Below are positions 9,266 to 18,012 of a stretch of DNA of 64,000 bases, piece by piece. A program made the translations under genes and the position numbers. The number at the start of each line of letters is the position of its first letter. The first letter of the stretch is position 1. The stretch comes from Thermogemmatispora sp042408735. GTDB lineage: Bacteria > Chloroflexota > Ktedonobacteria > Ktedonobacterales > Ktedonobacteraceae. Under the pieces are notes generated by a model. It saw only the letters and a program-made list of their open reading frames with translations. It was not told the origin of the DNA and did no database searches. The stretch lies in the NCBI RefSeq assembly GCF_042408735.1, contig NZ_JBHOQV010000062.1, positions 1 through 64,000 on the forward strand. Direction: 5' to 3'.

Positions 9266-9294
9266 GGGTACGCCAAACGCTTGCCAGCAGGAGC

Positions 9295-9320
9295 CTGGCC
9301 TGGCTTGGGGGCCAGGCCAG
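9295..9320 (+). repeat. Perfect 10-bp hairpin between the TlpA-like and CopD-like genes
   Basis: CTGGCCTGGC (9295-9304) and GCCAGGCCAG (9311-9320) form a perfect stem with a 6-base loop. There is no uridine run, so it may stabilise or attenuate the transcript rather than end it. More partial copies of the same GCCAGGC word follow up to 9345. Confidence 0.5.
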
Positions 9321-9403
9321 AGGCGATAGCCAGGCCAGGCAGGCAAATCAGGCAGAAAGGAAAACAACTGGAAATTGGCTCAGGAGGATAAAGGAAGCTG
9401 GCT

Positions 9404-9883
9404 ATGGACTGGCTGCCGGCTCTGCTGCCCCAGGGGCTGCTCTTGATCATGCGGGCGATCCATACGCTGGCCGCCGCAACCTGGGTCGGCGGTAGCATGA
9501 TGTACTTGCTGGTGGTGCAGCCGGCGCTGCGCCTTGCTCCTGCACCTGAGCTGGCCGCCAAGATCGCGGCGCGCTTCAGACGCCTGGTCAATGGCTGCGT
9601 TGGCCTGCTCCTGGTGAGCGGGGCCTTTTTAACGGTCGATCGCCTGACAGAGACGGATCTCGGTTGGCCCTATGTGCTGACGCTCAGTTTGAAGATCGCT
9701 CTGGCGCTCTGCCTGTTTGCTCTGGCTTTTTATCTGGGGCAGAGTCCGATCCGTCGACTGGCTCGGCGCTCGTCTCGTTTTGCTCAGGTCGCTCCTCGTC
9801 TGATGTTGGCTCTGGGCGTGGTGGTCTTCGCCCTCGGCGCCCTGCTCAATATCCTGTTCGAAGCTAGCCTTACAAGCCGTTAG
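9404..9883 (+). CDS. CopD-like four-helix membrane protein
   Basis: A 159-residue integral membrane protein with four predicted helices (residues about 12-35, 58-78, 85-105 and 130-152). The opening HTLAAATWVGGSMMY has the HxxxxxxWxGG pattern of CopD-domain and related heme- or copper-associated membrane proteins, and its His could bind metal or heme. It sits inside the cytochrome c maturation cluster between the TlpA-like gene and ccmE. The cluster suggests a role in heme or copper handling during cytochrome or oxidase assembly, but this is context only. GGAGGATAAAGGAAG upstream supports the ATG. Family assignment is moderate and function unknown. Confidence 0.65.
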   Translation: MDWLPALLPQGLLLIMRAIHTLAAATWVGGSMMYLLVVQPALRLAPAPELAAKIAARFRRLVNGCVGLLLVSGAFLTVDRLTETDLGWPYVLTLSLKIALALCLFALAFYLGQSPIRRLARRSSRFAQVAPRLMLALGVVVFALGALLNILFEASLTSR

Positions 9884-9983
9884 TCAGGCGATCAGCTTCG
9901 GCCTGGCTCCTGGCTCGCGCTGTACCGCCGGTAGCGCTCAGCTTTCTTCTCGCCGGCCTGGCAGCCGGCCACAGAGAGCGGAA

Positions 9984-10006
9984 GAGCGAGCGAGCGAGCG
10001 AGCGAG
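9984..10006. repeat. GAGC tetranucleotide tandem repeat
   Basis: Nearly six perfect units of GAGC lie in the intergenic gap before ccmE. Such tracts can vary in length by slippage. It lies upstream of the coding region, so any effect would be on leader length. Confidence 0.9.
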
Positions 10007-10097
10007 TTGACACAGAGAGCTACGAACCGAAGGAGAGACGTGCGGGCCGCCTGTCTGCGGGCCAGGCTCGCCTTTGAGTTGTGTGGAGGTTCCTTTC

Positions 10098-10562
10098 GTG
10101 CAGTCGGCTGTGGTTTCTACTCAGACCGAGAAGGATACCGTCCAGATCCCAGCGCGCAAGCGCCGGCGCTTTCCCGCCGGGCTGCTGGTTGCTGGCCTGG
10201 CAATTGCCGCTGCCGTCACCTATTTGATTGTGGCGAATACGCGCTCTAGCGCTGTGTATTATATGACAATCGCCGAGTTGAAACACTGTACGACCTGCAG
10301 TAGCCAGGCGGTACGAGTGATGGGCCTGGTGCAGCCCGGCTCGATTACGCGCCACGATCAGACGGTCAGCTTTGTGATTACGGACAATCGGCAATCGCTG
10401 CCAGTGGTCTACAGCGGCGTGGTGCCCGATATTTTTCGCGCGGGCATTCAGGTGGTAGTCGAGGGCTACTACCATGGCCAGGGCGCCTTCCAGGCTCAGA
10501 CGCTGCTGGCAAAATGTCCGTCGAAGTTCCAGGCCGCGACGCCAACGCCCAGCAGCAGCTGA
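10098..10562 (+). CDS. ccmE: Cytochrome c maturation heme chaperone CcmE
   Basis: CcmE receives heme from the CcmABCD complex, holds it covalently on the outer face of the membrane and passes it to CcmF/H. The product has one N-terminal membrane anchor (residues about 20-42) after a basic RKRRR stop-transfer run, then the OB-fold domain. The heme attachment motif is LLAKCPSKF: Cys140 replaces the His of the enterobacterial HxxxY motif, and Phe144 replaces the usual Tyr. A Cys-containing variant is known in some lineages; Phe is less expected. A TTG start at 10074 is possible, but GTG at 10098 has GGAGG 8 bases upstream. The length of about 154 residues is normal. Confidence 0.88.
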   Translation: MQSAVVSTQTEKDTVQIPARKRRRFPAGLLVAGLAIAAAVTYLIVANTRSSAVYYMTIAELKHCTTCSSQAVRVMGLVQPGSITRHDQTVSFVITDNRQSLPVVYSGVVPDIFRAGIQVVVEGYYHGQGAFQAQTLLAKCPSKFQAATPTPSSS

Positions 10563-10703
10563 GGCCGGGTCCGGCAGCGGTAGTACTTTGTTTCTGCCTT
10601 AGATTGATCTCTGCCTTCTCTACCTACCCCAGCGGCAGCCCGCCAGGATGAAGGAAGAGCTGGCTGCCCGCCTGTGGGAGTGCCTTCGAGGGAGAAGAGA
10701 GCT

Positions 10704-12899
10704 GTGTACGTTTCTGATCTGGGCGCGAGCGCTATTCTGTTGGCGTTGCTTTTCGCGATCTATACACCGGTGGCGGCGGTAGTCGGCGCCTGGCGACAGA
10801 GTGAGGCTCTGGTGGCCAGCGCCCGCCGGGCGACGCTGGCGGTTGCGGCTTTCTTACTGGTGGCCTCGGGGTCGCTGGTGGCCTCCTTTCTGCTGCACGA
10901 CTTTGGTGTGAGCTATGTGGCCCAGCACTCTAGCCTGAGCATGCCCTGGTACTATGTGACGGCGGCTTTCTACGGCGGACAGGAGGGTTCGCTGCTCTAC
11001 TGGGCTTTGACGCTGGGGCTGTTTTCGGCCCTCTTCGTGTTGACCTCGCGTCAAGCCCCGGCGGCGCTGGTCCCCTATGTCCTGGCCACCTTGATGGCTA
11101 TCGAGACCTTCTTCCTGGTGGTGCTGGCCACGGTCTCCAGCCCCTTCGTGCGCCTTGCCCACCCCCCCGCTGATGGCATCGGCCTCAATCCGCTGCTGAT
11201 GGACCCGGGTATGCTGCTGCATCCACCGCTGCTGCTGATGGGCTATATGAGCTTCTCGCTGCCTTTCGCCTTCGCGGTGGCCGCCATGATCACCGGTCGT
11301 CTCGATAGCGAATGGCTGCGCGCGCTCCGACGCTGGATGCTGGCCGCCTGGACGATCCAGAGCGCCGGCCTGCTGATGGGCGCCTGGTGGGCCTACCACG
11401 TGCTGGGGTGGGGCGGCTACTGGGGCTGGGACCCCGTGGAGAATGCGGCCCTCCTGCCCTGGCTGACGGCAACGGCTTTCTTGCACTCGACAATGGTGCA
11501 GGAGCGCCGTGGGATGCTGAAGGTCTGGAATCTGGCCCTGGTGATCGCTTCCTTCGCTTTGTCGATTTTCGGCACCTTCGAGGTGCGTAGCGGTATTATT
11601 AGCTCGGTCCATTCCTTCGCCTACTCGTCGATCGGCTCCTATTTTCTGGCCTTTCTGGCGCTGGTGATCGTTTTCAGCCTGGGCCTCTTCTTGTTCCGTC
11701 TGCCCCGGCTGCGCGCCGAGCAGGAATTCGATTCGGTGGTTTCCCGCGAGGGAATCTTTCTGGTGAACAATTTGTTGCTGGTGGGGATCGCCTTTGCAAC
11801 GCTGTGGGGAACGCTCTTCCCCCTGATCTCGGCTTTTGTGCGCCATGAGGAGATGAGTGTGGGGGCACCTTTCTATAATCAGGTGACTGGCCCACTCTTC
11901 CTGCTACTTTTGCTGGCTATGGGGGTTGGCCCGCTGCTGGCCTGGCGCCGAACCTCGTTCCAGGCCCTGCGTCGCAATCTCGGCCCTCCTGCCCTGCTGG
12001 CGGCCCTCTGTGCGGCTGTTCTCCCCCTGCTTGGGGTCTCGTCTTTGTGGGCCAATGTGGCCTTCTCGGTCTGCAGCTTCACGGGCTGCGCTATTCTGTA
12101 TGAGCTATGGCGCGGAGTGCGGGTGCGCCACCGCCACGGCGAGCCGTATCTGCAAGCCTTGCTGATGCTTTTCGCGCGCTATCGCCGCCGCTACGGGGGC
12201 TACCTGGTGCACCTCGGTCTGCTGATTCTGGCCGTGGGGGTGATCGGCTCTCACTTTTTCCAGATGCAAACCGATGCGACCCTTAAGCCTGGCCAGCAGG
12301 TGAGCATCGCCGGCTACCAGCTCATCTACCTGGGCAACATCGAGAACTTCTACTCCGAGAAGGATGTGGTTGTCGCTCAGTTTCAGATCTGGCAACATGG
12401 CCAACTCCTGCGCTATATCTATCCCGGACGCCAGATCTACCATAACTTCAGCGATCAGCCGGCCAGCATGATCTCGATTACGACCTACGGCCTGACAGAT
12501 CTCTACGTCTTTCTGGAAGACTGGCAGGGAGCGGCCCAGGCGACGGTCCATATCTATGTGAATCCTTTGACGGTCCTGGTTTGGTTGGGTGGGCTGGTCC
12601 TGATTCTGGGCGGCCTGGTATGCTGGTGGCCGGAGCCTCCCGCTCGCGCTCGCTTCAGCCGGCAGGGAAGGCCTCTCCTGGTCGCCGAGGGAGGAGAGAG
12701 AGCTGCGAGCCTGGCCTTGCCCTCGGGGGTCTCCCAGCGGTCAAGCGGTCCCGCCCCAGGAGCGACCGGTCAGCAGGAGCGCAGGGAGCAGGTGACGGCC
12801 ACGGCGCCAGTCGACGAACAGCCGGCTGCCGTCAGCCCATCCTCGTCTGCCCCCGCAGAGCTGCTGCCGGCACGGCCTGAGGAGGAGGCAGGCAAATGA
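10704..12899 (+). CDS. ccmF: Cytochrome c heme lyase subunit CcmF
   Basis: A large polytopic membrane protein (about 731 residues) of the HHP family that catalyses thioether attachment of heme to apocytochrome c together with CcmH. The tryptophan-rich WWD segment WGGYWGWDPVENAALLPW lies near residue 235. Many hydrophobic helices precede and follow it, and the C-terminal part holds the periplasmic domain, a last helix near residues 625-650 and a Ser/Pro-rich cytosolic tail. GTG at 10704 was chosen because GAGGGAGAAGAG sits upstream; an in-frame GTG at 10674 has no such site. The stop overlaps the ccmH start as ATGA, a sign of translational coupling. Confidence 0.92.
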   Translation: MYVSDLGASAILLALLFAIYTPVAAVVGAWRQSEALVASARRATLAVAAFLLVASGSLVASFLLHDFGVSYVAQHSSLSMPWYYVTAAFYGGQEGSLLYWALTLGLFSALFVLTSRQAPAALVPYVLATLMAIETFFLVVLATVSSPFVRLAHPPADGIGLNPLLMDPGMLLHPPLLLMGYMSFSLPFAFAVAAMITGRLDSEWLRALRRWMLAAWTIQSAGLLMGAWWAYHVLGWGGYWGWDPVENAALLPWLTATAFLHSTMVQERRGMLKVWNLALVIASFALSIFGTFEVRSGIISSVHSFAYSSIGSYFLAFLALVIVFSLGLFLFRLPRLRAEQEFDSVVSREGIFLVNNLLLVGIAFATLWGTLFPLISAFVRHEEMSVGAPFYNQVTGPLFLLLLLAMGVGPLLAWRRTSFQALRRNLGPPALLAALCAAVLPLLGVSSLWANVAFSVCSFTGCAILYELWRGVRVRHRHGEPYLQALLMLFARYRRRYGGYLVHLGLLILAVGVIGSHFFQMQTDATLKPGQQVSIAGYQLIYLGNIENFYSEKDVVVAQFQIWQHGQLLRYIYPGRQIYHNFSDQPASMISITTYGLTDLYVFLEDWQGAAQATVHIYVNPLTVLVWLGGLVLILGGLVCWWPEPPARARFSRQGRPLLVAEGGERAASLALPSGVSQRSSGPAPGATGQQERREQVTATAPVDEQPAAVSPSSSAPAELLPARPEEEAGK

Positions 12900-13480
12900 G
12901 AGGGCCCTCAATACGAGCACGAACCCTGGTCCCGGTCCTGGCCCTGCTGCTGGTGGCCGCGATTGCCTTTGTCTGGTGGTTTGCCTATCTTTCTCATCCA
13001 AGGACGACGACCCTGGACCAGCGGGTGGCTGAGGTAGCCTCTCAGCTGCGCTGCCCAATCTGCCAGGGCGAGTCGGTCCAGGACTCACCTTCTGAGCTGG
13101 CTCAGCAGATGCGGGCAGTCATTCGCCAACAGCTCCAAGAGGGCCGCTCAGAGCAGGAGGTGATCCAGTACTTCGTGGATCGCTACGGAGAGACGATTCT
13201 CTGGAACCCGCCTCGCCAGGGCTTCAGCCTGCTCGTCTGGCTGCTTCCACCAGCCGCACTCCTGGGCGGCGTGGTCCTGATCTTCTTCGTTCTGCGCGAG
13301 TGGCGCCAGCGCCGCACGGATGACGCTCGTCCGGCTTCGTCGCCCGAGGAGACGGCCCTCTCACTCTCGGCCCCAGAACTGGATGAGGAGCTGGAAGGCT
13401 ACCGCAGAGAGTTGGAGGCGGAGCTGGCCGCCGATGATCCGCTCTTTCAGCCGCTGCATGCACGGAGGGAGGCCCGATGA
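12896..13480 (+). CDS. ccmH: Cytochrome c maturation thiol-reductase subunit CcmH
   Basis: The family member holds the apocytochrome CxxCH thiols reduced and presents them to CcmF. A membrane segment (residues about 10-30) leads to the defining LRCPICQG motif with Cys53 and Cys56, then the three-helix bundle (SELAQQMRAVIRQQLQEG, VIQYFVDRYGETILWNPP). A second membrane helix follows (about 120-142), then an acidic cytosolic tail. Both ends overlap neighbours: ATGA with ccmF and ATGA with the next gene, so ccmF-ccmH-ccmI-like form one tightly coupled unit. Confidence 0.92.
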   Translation: MRGPSIRARTLVPVLALLLVAAIAFVWWFAYLSHPRTTTLDQRVAEVASQLRCPICQGESVQDSPSELAQQMRAVIRQQLQEGRSEQEVIQYFVDRYGETILWNPPRQGFSLLVWLLPPAALLGGVVLIFFVLREWRQRRTDDARPASSPEETALSLSAPELDEELEGYRRELEAELAADDPLFQPLHARREAR

Positions 13481-13866
13481 TCTTGCCTGCTTCGCCACTG
13501 GCTTTGCTGGTGGCCATCCCCCTGGGACTGCTGGCCCTGGCCCTGGTGCTCTATCCGCTGGTACGCCCGATAGACCAGCAGGCCGCTATCTCCACCGATG
13601 GCGGATGGGAGCTTGCTTCGGCCGCCGAATCGGTCCCTTCTGAGGAGGAGGCGGCGGCACGCGCCGCCCTTCATGAGGTTGAGCTGGAGTATCAGCTCGG
13701 TAACCTGGCAGAAGCTGATTATCGCTCCTTGCGCGAGCGCTATTTGCGACGGGCGCTGCTCGCGCTCAGGGAGCGCCACATGCGCGAAAGGGCACTAGAT
13801 ACTTTGATTGAGGAGCGCTTGCGCCTATTGAGGGAGGAAGATGCCGGAAGAAGCAATGGAGCCTAG
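13477..13866 (+). CDS. Short CcmI-like membrane protein
   Basis: A 129-residue protein with one N-terminal membrane helix (residues about 5-27) and a charged alpha-helical domain. The sequence ALHEVELEYQLGNLAEADYRSLRERYLRRAL fits the juxtamembrane region of CcmI/CycH proteins, where an ELExxxxxGxIxxxDYxxL pattern is common. The TPR domain that binds apocytochrome in proteobacterial CcmI is missing. The position directly after ccmH with a 4-base overlap supports a role in the heme ligation complex. It could equally be a general SHOCT-like helical membrane protein. The start overlaps the ccmH stop. Confidence 0.65.
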   Translation: MILPASPLALLVAIPLGLLALALVLYPLVRPIDQQAAISTDGGWELASAAESVPSEEEAAARAALHEVELEYQLGNLAEADYRSLRERYLRRALLALRERHMRERALDTLIEERLRLLREEDAGRSNGA

Positions 13867-15256
13867 CGGTGGACCTGGCCGCGGTCGCCCTTCCCTGGCT
13901 CGGGTGTTTGTGTTTGTGGTGTTAGCCCTCTTCTGGCTGGTCTGGCTCGGCTGGCCAACTGCTCTGAGCTGGGCCGCGAGTGGGGCCAACACGGGAACGA
14001 TCCGCGGTCATCTGGTGAATGGGACTCATAACAATGCTCCTGTGGCAGGGCAAAGCGTGACACTACAGATGGCCCAGGATGGTTCGGCACGCGACCTGAC
14101 AACGGTCAAGACCGATAGCCAGGGGGCCTTTCTCTTCTCTGGCCTGGCGACGGCCAGCACGGTCAAGTACGCGGTCTATACCCGCTACCAGGGCGCTCAG
14201 TATGTCTCTGATCTGCTGGACCTCAGCAAGCAGCCAGGGCAGGAGATCGAGCTAAGAGTCTATGATGCCACCAGCAGCAGTGCGGATCTGGCAGTGGTCC
14301 AGGCGACGATTCTGGTGCACGAGCCAGATGCCAGCAAGGGGACCTTCACGGTCTCGGAGATCTACTTCTTCCAGAACGTGGGGAAAACGACCTATGTCGG
14401 GTCGCTGAACGCCAGCCAGGGGCGTCCCAATGCGCTGCTGTTCTCGCTGCCCCAGGGGGCGCGCAATGTGGCTCTGGCCCAGGGCTTTAACGGCGTCGAG
14501 GCCGTCCAGGTTGCGGGCGGCTTCGCCAGCGATGCCGCGGTGCCGCCGGGAGAGACGCAATTCTCTTTCTCCTTCGAGGTGCCTTATCAGAGCACCAGCT
14601 ATGATTTTGCCTATACATTCTTCTATCCAACGGTGCAGCTCTCGGTGTTGACACCGCCCGCCCTGCAGGCCACTTCGGGTGCTCTCCCCTCCAAGGGATT
14701 GATGACAGCAAACAACCATCCCTACCTGTTGCTGCAGAACCAGAATTTCCGCGGCGGCGACCAGGTCCACATCAAGTTGCAGGGCCTGCCCTTGAGCGCA
14801 GACCAGAACGAGAGCCGCGGCCTGCTCCTGGTCCCAACCTGGGTCTGGCTGGTCGGCGGCGTTCTGGTAATGCTGGCGATTATCGTCCTCTCTTCGCTGT
14901 TCTATCACCTCTTCCAGCGCTGGCGCGAGAAGAAGGGGCGAGATCGTCAGCATGCCCCGAAGCGCCCCGCGGCCGCACGGGCAGAGGCAACGCATCCGAG
15001 CAGGGAGAAAGTGGCAGCGGCGAGCAGCGAGCAGGATCTGCTGCTGCGCCAGTTGCTGGAGCTGGATAAAGCCTTCGAGGAGGGACGCCTCAAGAAGGCT
15101 GAGTATACCGAAGAGCGCGCCAGGATCAAGGAGCGCCTGCGCGTTCTAATGAGCCTTGAGCAGGAAAAGGGAGAGCGGCGCCGAACGGGAGAGCATCAGA
15201 CGGCTGATACCGCCCGCTCCTCGTCTCACTCCAAGCGCCGCCCAGAGAAAGGGTAA
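13841..15256 (+). CDS. Membrane protein with extracytoplasmic transthyretin-like domain and SHOCT-like tail
   Basis: A 471-residue protein with an N-terminal hydrophobic segment (residues about 18-45) that may be a signal anchor. It is followed by a carboxypeptidase-regulatory/transthyretin-like beta domain (GTIRGHLVNGT, QGAFLFSGLATASTVKYAVYT) and a further beta-rich region, then a membrane helix near residues 328-350. The cytosolic tail ends in a short helical element (QLLELDKAFEEGRLKKAEY) like SHOCT or CcmI juxtamembrane helices. It overlaps the previous gene by 26 bases and has AGGGAGGAAG just before its ATG. Its place between the ccmI-like gene and ccmA suggests a lineage-specific accessory factor in cytochrome maturation, which is inference. 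Confidence 0.7.
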   Translation: MPEEAMEPSGGPGRGRPSLARVFVFVVLALFWLVWLGWPTALSWAASGANTGTIRGHLVNGTHNNAPVAGQSVTLQMAQDGSARDLTTVKTDSQGAFLFSGLATASTVKYAVYTRYQGAQYVSDLLDLSKQPGQEIELRVYDATSSSADLAVVQATILVHEPDASKGTFTVSEIYFFQNVGKTTYVGSLNASQGRPNALLFSLPQGARNVALAQGFNGVEAVQVAGGFASDAAVPPGETQFSFSFEVPYQSTSYDFAYTFFYPTVQLSVLTPPALQATSGALPSKGLMTANNHPYLLLQNQNFRGGDQVHIKLQGLPLSADQNESRGLLLVPTWVWLVGGVLVMLAIIVLSSLFYHLFQRWREKKGRDRQHAPKRPAAARAEATHPSREKVAAASSEQDLLLRQLLELDKAFEEGRLKKAEYTEERARIKERLRVLMSLEQEKGERRRTGEHQTADTARSSSHSKRRPEKG

Positions 15257-15337
15257 AATTGGCGGAGTGCCAGAGATGGCAGCCAGGAACCTGGCCGGCC
15301 TCGCTGATGAGAAGAGCAGAGCCGTGATCAGGAGCAG

Positions 15338-16174
15338 ATGGGGATCACAATGATAACCACTGGCAGCAATGAGCGAGCCGACAAGCGCGAAAGCAGTCGG
15401 ACCAAAGGGGAAGTGCCTTCTTTGACCGCGGAAGCAGGGGAACAGGAGCGGTTGCCTCACTCAGCGGGCGGGCGACCATTAGTAGAGATCCAGGGGTTAA
15501 GGAAGAGTTTTGCTTTCCGCCCGGTATTGCGCGGCATCGACCTGAGCCTGCAGGCCGGGGAACGGCTGGCTCTGCTGGGAGCTAACGGAGCCGGGAAAAC
15601 GACGCTCCTGCGGATATTAGCCTGTTTGACACGCCCTACGGCAGGTCAGGCCCTGATAGCGGGCCTGGATTGTGTGCACGATGCCCAGGAGGTGCGGCGC
15701 CTGGTGGGCTTTGTGGCGCATCAACCCTATCTCTATGAGGAGTTGACAGCTCTGGAAAATCTGCTCTTCTTTGCGCGCATGTATGGGGTGACCCATGGGC
15801 GCGAGCGGGCCTCCTTGCTGCTGGAACGGGTCGGTCTGGCCCGAAGGGCGCGCGAGCGCGTCGGCTCGCTCTCGCGCGGCCAGCTCCAACGCCTGGCCCT
15901 GGCTCGTGCTCTCTTACATGCACCGCCCCTGCTCCTGCTCGATGAGGCCGAAACGGGACTGGATGAAGCCGGCACTGCCCTCCTGTCCGCCTTGCTGGCC
16001 GAGCAAACGGCTCGTGGTGGGGCACTCATCTTAACAACCCACCGGCCAGAGTTCGCTCTGCAGCAGGCAGATCGCCTGGTCATGCTCAAGGGAGGGCGAA
16101 TCGTCTATCAGGAAAGCGCGGCTGGCCTGGAGCTGGCTGAGCTGCGCCGAGTCTATCAGGAGGTGGTTAGCTGA
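15338..16174 (+). CDS. ccmA: Heme exporter ATP-binding subunit CcmA
   Basis: The ABC ATPase of the CcmABCD complex that releases holo-CcmE. Walker A reads GANGAGKTT (residue about 82), the signature is LSRGQLQRLALARAL (about 178), Walker B is LLLLDEAETGLDEAG and the switch His lies in ILTTHRPE. The usual family length is about 200-215 residues; this protein carries an N-terminal polar extension of about 45 residues before the first strand LVEIQGLRKSF. ATG at 15338 or 15350 may be used, since GGAG at 15331 is close to the first. The identity rests mainly on the ccmB and ccmC neighbours. Confidence 0.88.
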   Translation: MGITMITTGSNERADKRESSRTKGEVPSLTAEAGEQERLPHSAGGRPLVEIQGLRKSFAFRPVLRGIDLSLQAGERLALLGANGAGKTTLLRILACLTRPTAGQALIAGLDCVHDAQEVRRLVGFVAHQPYLYEELTALENLLFFARMYGVTHGRERASLLLERVGLARRARERVGSLSRGQLQRLALARALLHAPPLLLLDEAETGLDEAGTALLSALLAEQTARGGALILTTHRPEFALQQADRLVMLKGGRIVYQESAAGLELAELRRVYQEVVS

Positions 16175-16175
16175 G

Positions 16176-16862
16176 ATGGGTGCGCTGAGCAACTTCCGCC
16201 TTTTTTGTAATCAGGTGCTGGCAATCCTCGGAAAAGATATTCGTTATGAGCTGCGCAGCAAGCAAACCTGGCTGGGTATGGGCCTCTTCGCGCTGCTGGT
16301 CTTTGTGATCTTCAATTTCGCCTTTGACCTGCGCGTCGAGAATCGGGCCGCCGTGGTCCCTGGGGCGCTGTGGGTAGCCTTTGTCTTTGCCAGCCTGCTT
16401 GGCCTGGGCCGCACGATCGCCGCGGAGCGCGAGGGCGGTTCCCTGGACCGCCTGCTTCTCTGCCCGGTGGATCGCCGCGCCATCTACCTGGCGAAGCTGC
16501 TTGGGAATCTGCTCTTTATCGGCGTTGTCGAGCTGGTCGCTTTGCCGATCTTCGCCGCCCTCTTCTCGGTTCCTCTCTTCAGCGGCGAGCTGTTGCCGAT
16601 CGTACTGCTCGGCACACTTGGCGTGGCCATTATCGGCACTCTTTTTTCGGTCATGACCGCGGCCACGCGCGCCCGCGAGCTGCTGCTGCCCCTGCTGGTC
16701 TTCCCGCTCATCGTGCCAGTCGTCATCGCGGCGGTACGGGCCACGGGAGCGCTGATGATCGCTGCGCCCGCTGAGCCGCCCTGGCTGGGACTGCTGGCCG
16801 CCTTCGATGTGATCTTTCTCAGCCTGGCACTTCTGACCTTCTCCTACATAGTTGAAGAGTAA
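16176..16862 (+). CDS. ccmB: Heme exporter membrane subunit CcmB
   Basis: A 228-residue membrane protein with six predicted helices, matching CcmB. It opens with a cytosolic KDIRYELRSKQTW segment, typical of the family's start before helix 1, and contains LGLGRTIAAEREGGSLDRLLL, the conserved cytosolic loop that contacts the CcmA ATPase. It begins one base after the ccmA stop. With CcmA, CcmC and CcmD it forms the complex that loads and releases heme on CcmE. Confidence 0.92.
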   Translation: MGALSNFRLFCNQVLAILGKDIRYELRSKQTWLGMGLFALLVFVIFNFAFDLRVENRAAVVPGALWVAFVFASLLGLGRTIAAEREGGSLDRLLLCPVDRRAIYLAKLLGNLLFIGVVELVALPIFAALFSVPLFSGELLPIVLLGTLGVAIIGTLFSVMTAATRARELLLPLLVFPLIVPVVIAAVRATGALMIAAPAEPPWLGLLAAFDVIFLSLALLTFSYIVEE

Positions 16863-16928
16863 ACAAGACGTGAGCAAGCTTTTGATAAGGGTTGGTGGGC
16901 CGCCCGCCCGCCAGGAGGAACGGACCGT

Positions 16929-17672
16929 ATGGCTGTGATCAATAAGGGTGATGCGGCTCTACGCGAGGCCGCCATGCCGACAAAAAGGCCGCCCTTGCCT
17001 CTGGTGTCGCTGCTGCTCGGCGCTCTGGCATTCGTGGGCATGATGATTTCCATATGGGCGATCTTTCTCTACGCTCCTACCGATGCCATCGAGGGCCTTT
17101 CACAGCGTATTTTCTACTTTCATGTGCCGGTGGCCTGGCTGGCCATGCTCTCATTCGTGATCGTGGCGCTCGGAGGAGCCGTCTATTTGTGGCGCGAAGA
17201 CGAACGCTGGGACTGGCTGGCGCTGGCCGCGGCGGAGGCCGGGGCGGTCTTCACGACGTTGACGCTTGTGACAGGCTCCCTCTGGGGCCGGGCAACCTGG
17301 GGAACCTGGTGGACCTGGGACGCTCGCCTGACAACCAGTTTGATTCTCTGGTTTCTCTATATCGCCTACCTGATGCTGCGCAGTTACCTTGGCAAAACAC
17401 CTACCAGCGCACGCGCCGGCGCGGTGCTGGCTATCCTTGGCGTTATCGATGTCCCTATCATCTACGAGTCGGTCAATTGGTGGCGTACCCTTCACCCGGC
17501 GGCCGAGATCGGTACCCCTGGCGCTCTGCCTCCCTCCGTCGTGCTGGTCTTGATGCTCGCTTTGACCAGCTTCACGCTCTTTTATGGGGCGCTGCTGATC
17601 CAGCTCTATCAGATGGTGCGCCTTCAATACCTGACCTGGCGGCTGCGCGCTCGCCTGCAGGCAGCCGATTAG
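16929..17672 (+). CDS. ccmC: Heme-handling membrane protein CcmC
   Basis: A 247-residue, six-helix protein of the heme-handling family that binds heme at the outer membrane surface and helps attach it to CcmE. The tryptophan-rich WWD motif WGTWWTWDARLTTSLILW lies at residues about 124-141. Flanking histidines that could ligate heme are in QRIFYFHVPVAW and VNWWRTLHPAAE. CCAGGAGGAACGG lies upstream of the ATG. A second in-frame ATG at codon 16 is possible. It is co-directional with ccmB, with a 66-base gap. Confidence 0.93.
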   Translation: MAVINKGDAALREAAMPTKRPPLPLVSLLLGALAFVGMMISIWAIFLYAPTDAIEGLSQRIFYFHVPVAWLAMLSFVIVALGGAVYLWREDERWDWLALAAAEAGAVFTTLTLVTGSLWGRATWGTWWTWDARLTTSLILWFLYIAYLMLRSYLGKTPTSARAGAVLAILGVIDVPIIYESVNWWRTLHPAAEIGTPGALPPSVVLVLMLALTSFTLFYGALLIQLYQMVRLQYLTWRLRARLQAAD

Positions 17673-17756
17673 AGAGAGGAAGAGGAGACTTGAAAGGCGC
17701 TTGGGGAGTTGGCTCATGAGCCTGCTACAGGCTCAGAGCAGAGGAGGTTTCAATCT

Positions 17757-17903
17757 ATGGTATATATGGTCATCGCCTATGCCCTGGTTTGGGCTGGACT
17801 GTTCGCCTACCTGGCCTTTGTCGCGCTGCGCATTCGCGCCGTGCGCACGGAGCTGGCAGCGATCGAAGAGCTGGTACGCGAACATGAGGCAGGCCGGGAA
17901 TAG
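17757..17903 (+). CDS. ccmD: Small membrane protein CcmD
   Basis: A 48-residue protein with a single N-terminal membrane helix (MVIAYALVWAGLFAYLAFVA) followed by a charged cytosolic helix (RIRAVRTELAAIEELV). Size, topology and the position directly after ccmC match CcmD, which stabilises the CcmABC-CcmE intermediate. GAGGAGG lies 9 bases before the ATG at 17757. It is easily missed by gene callers because of its size. Confidence 0.8.
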   Translation: MVYMVIAYALVWAGLFAYLAFVALRIRAVRTELAAIEELVREHEAGRE

Positions 17904-17966
17904 CTGCCGCGCAGACCTGCGCGGCCAGAGCGGAGCGATATTGGCCCCTCGCTTTCCTCGGCCTTG

Positions 17967-17975
17967 TGATATGAT
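17967..17975 (+). promoter_or_regulatory. Extended -10 promoter before the DUF3054 gene
   Basis: TGATATGAT (TGn followed by TATGAT at 17970-17975) gives an extended -10 element. Transcription from about 17982 favours the ATG at 18013 over the in-frame ATG at 17971, which falls inside the element. Confidence 0.5.
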
Positions 17976-18012
17976 CTACCTACGAGACAAACTGTTTAGG
18001 AGTAATGGAGTA

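Noticed and set aside
10007..10012. TTGACA beside the GAGC repeat before ccmE
   Set aside because: No -10 box at a usable distance (the place is purine-rich AAGGAG).
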